Shown here: positions 62,688 through 64,000 of the stretch, piece after piece | Layout of the letters: the number at the start of each line of letters is the position of its first letter | Position numbering within the stretch: the stretch's first letter is position 1 | Source: Pelagibacteraceae bacterium AG-426-E17 | GTDB taxonomy: Bacteria > Pseudomonadota > Alphaproteobacteria > Pelagibacterales > Pelagibacteraceae | Reading direction: 5' to 3' | Length of the DNA stretch: 64,000 nucleotides | Assembly (NCBI GenBank): GCA_003210095.1 | Contig: QCNP01000001.1 | Coordinates: 728,001-792,000 of the forward strand | Position numbers and translations under genes: made by a program | Notes under the pieces: generated by a model | Database searches by the model: none | Seen by the model: only the letters and a program-made list of their open reading frames with translations | What the model was told of the DNA's origin: nothing

Positions 62688-64000
62688 ATGGCTAAGACTA
62701 AGAGGAAGGCTATTAAAAGAGAGAGAAAGAAAACAAAAAAGTCGATTAAAAGAAAGAAAAAACTTAAAAGCGGAACGACAAGGAAACTTTCTAAATCATC
62801 AAAAAAAGCTAAGTCGAAGTCAAAAAAGCGTAAAACAAATGGAGGAAAAATGAGTGCAGAAATGAAATTGTCTTCTGTTCTGGATACATCTCATTTGAAG
62901 GTTAAATTTCCGTTTAAAGCTAAATACGGAAACTACATTAACGGTAAATTTGTAGAGCCTAAATCTGGAAAGTATTTTGACAATACTTCTCCGATTTCAA
63001 ATGAAAAAATCTGTGCAGTTGCAAGATCAAATGAAAAAGACGTGGATGCAGCATTAGATGCAGCCCACGCAGCTTTTCCGTCTTGGGGTAAAACTTCAAT
63101 TACGGAAAGATCTAACATGTTACTTAAAGTAGCTGATGCGATTGAGAAAAACTTAAACACATTAGCTGTAGCAGAGTGTTTAGATAATGGTAAGCCAATC
63201 AGAGAATGTATGGCTGCAGACTTACCTTTAGTGATTGACCACTGGAGATATTTTGCAGGTGTAATTAGAGCTGAAGAAGGTTCAATTGCTGAAATTAGCA
63301 GCGGTGAATATTCTTACCATATACCTGAGCCACTAGGTGTAGTTGGACAAATTATACCTTGGAACTTCCCTTTACTAATGGCAACTTGGAAACTTGCTCC
63401 AGCATTAGCAGCTGGTAACTGTGTGGTATTAAAACCTGCAGAGCAAACTCCAGCTTCGATCATGGTATTGATGGAACTTATTGGTGATATATTACCTCCA
63501 GGTGTAGTTAACATTGTAAGCGGTTTTGGTTTAGAAGCTGGTAAACCTTTAGCATCTTCTAAAAGAATAAGAAAAGTTGCTTTCACTGGTGAAACAACAA
63601 CTGGTAGATTGATAATGCAATACGCATCACAAAACTTAATTCCAATTACATTAGAATTAGGTGGTAAATCTCCTAACATTTATTTTGAAGACGTTATGGA
63701 TAAAGACGATGACTTCTTCGACAAATGTCTAGAAGGTTTTGCGATGTTTACATTAAACCAAGGAGAAGTTTGTACTTGTCCAAGTAGAGCTTTAGTACAA
63801 GAGTCTATCTATGATAAGTTTATGGAAAGAGCTGTTGCAAGAACTAAAGCAGTTAAACAAGACAATCCTTTAAAAATGGAAACAATGATTGGTGCGCAAG
63901 CTTCATTAGAACAAATGGAAAAAATCAAATCTTATCTAGATTTAGGTAAGAAAGAAGGTGCCAAAGTTCTATGTGGAGGAAATGTTGCTAAAATCAATAG
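62688..64000 (+). CDS. Aldehyde dehydrogenase (cut at right edge) with in-frame basic leader
   Basis: From ATG 62850 the protein reads [20 protein letters not shown] then a standard NAD-dependent aldehyde dehydrogenase: [51 protein letters not shown] and the catalytic Cys in [11 protein letters not shown]. About 383 codons are visible to the window end. GGAGG (62841-62845) sits five bases before that ATG, making it the likely enzyme start. Yet the frame is open back to ATG 62688, adding 54 residues that are more than half Lys/Arg ([19 protein letters not shown]...). This leader may be a real fused domain, a separate peptide ending in the enzyme frame, or untranslated. The ExaC-like branch oxidises short aldehydes. 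Confidence 0.9.
   Translation, partial: MAKTKRKAIKRERKKTKKSIKRKKKLKSGTTRKLSKSSKKAKSKSKKRKTNGGKMSAEMKLSSVLDTSHLKVKFPFKAKYGNYINGKFVEPKSGKYFDNTSPISNEKICAVARSNEKDVDAALDAAHAAFPSWGKTSITERSNMLLKVADAIEKNLNTLAVAECLDNGKPIRECMAADLPLVIDHWRYFAGVIRAEEGSIAEISSGEYSYHIPEPLGVVGQIIPWNFPLLMATWKLAPALAAGNCVVLKPAEQTPASIMVLMELIGDILPPGVVNIVSGFGLEAGKPLASSKRIRKVAFTGETTTGRLIMQYASQNLIPITLELGGKSPNIYFEDVMDKDDDFFDKCLEGFAMFTLNQGEVCTCPSRALVQESIYDKFMERAVARTKAVKQDNPLKMETMIGAQASLEQMEKIKSYLDLGKKEGAKVLCGGNVAKIN

Noticed and set aside
63314-63679. Minus-strand open frame inside the aldehyde dehydrogenase
   Set aside because: Shadow of a highly conserved enzyme; no ribosome-binding site and no family features.

Overview
This window is from a compact, very AT-rich genome with alphaproteobacterial gene order. 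The best guess is a marine Pelagibacterales (SAR11)-like bacterium. The evidence is the low GC content, the Lys/Asn/Ile-rich proteins, genes that abut or overlap almost everywhere, and several alphaproteobacterial neighbourhoods: aroQ-accB-accC facing NDUFA12-DUF2155, purM-purN beside a DUF2066 gene and an Hda-like gene, lptF-lptG-lptD-surA-pdxA-rsmA, and an IscR-controlled suf operon. The species call is inference from gene content; no rRNA is present. I found no tRNA, rRNA, insertion sequence, prophage or CRISPR array. No gene-free stretch exceeds about 200 bases.

Layout. 1-8.3 kb is the most accessory-looking part: an SDR enzyme cut by the window edge, TspO, an FAD oxidoreductase, NAD-dependent formate dehydrogenase with a possible small membrane protein after it, an HPP membrane protein coupled to a second IscU-like protein, a drug/metabolite-type (DMT) transporter coupled to a glycine amidinotransferase-like enzyme, a glycosyltransferase and a Lys/Glu-rich coiled-coil protein. 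8.4-17.5 kb holds two transporters, a DUF255 thioredoxin-fold protein, an HD protein, purF-cvpA and an RND/MMPL exporter. 17.5-22.8 kb is housekeeping: dnaB, rplI-rpsR-rpsF, then divergent fabD-fabG-acpP-gmk without the usual fabF-mltG. 22.8-30 kb is the outer-membrane biogenesis operon lptF-lptG-lptD-surA-pdxA-rsmA, in which surA carries a frameshift in a run of eight G. 30-50.6 kb carries pepA, ndk, purMN, hda-like, aspS, a stand-alone TSCPD-domain protein, complex I NDUFA12, acetyl-CoA carboxylase genes, thiSG, RNase E/G, PBP1A, prfB with its programmed +1 frameshift, an AsmA-like protein and tyrS.

50.6-58.7 kb holds anmK, an alpha/beta hydrolase and the eight-gene iscR-sufBCDS-sufU-sufT-sufA operon. 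Its promoter region has two direct repeats, each containing a Fur/RirA-like palindrome, and a near-perfect type 1 IscR site over the promoter. 58.7-64 kb holds glnA, a YbaK-like protein, two EamA transporters separated by a parS-like palindrome, and an aldehyde dehydrogenase (cut by the right edge) whose reading frame continues upstream into a very lysine-rich segment.

Most of the window is core metabolism and cell-envelope biogenesis, and I see no clear new defence or mobile system. The items most worth a second look are the suf control region, the parS-like site, the basic leader of the aldehyde dehydrogenase, the surA frameshift, the amidinotransferase-transporter pair and the stand-alone TSCPD protein.
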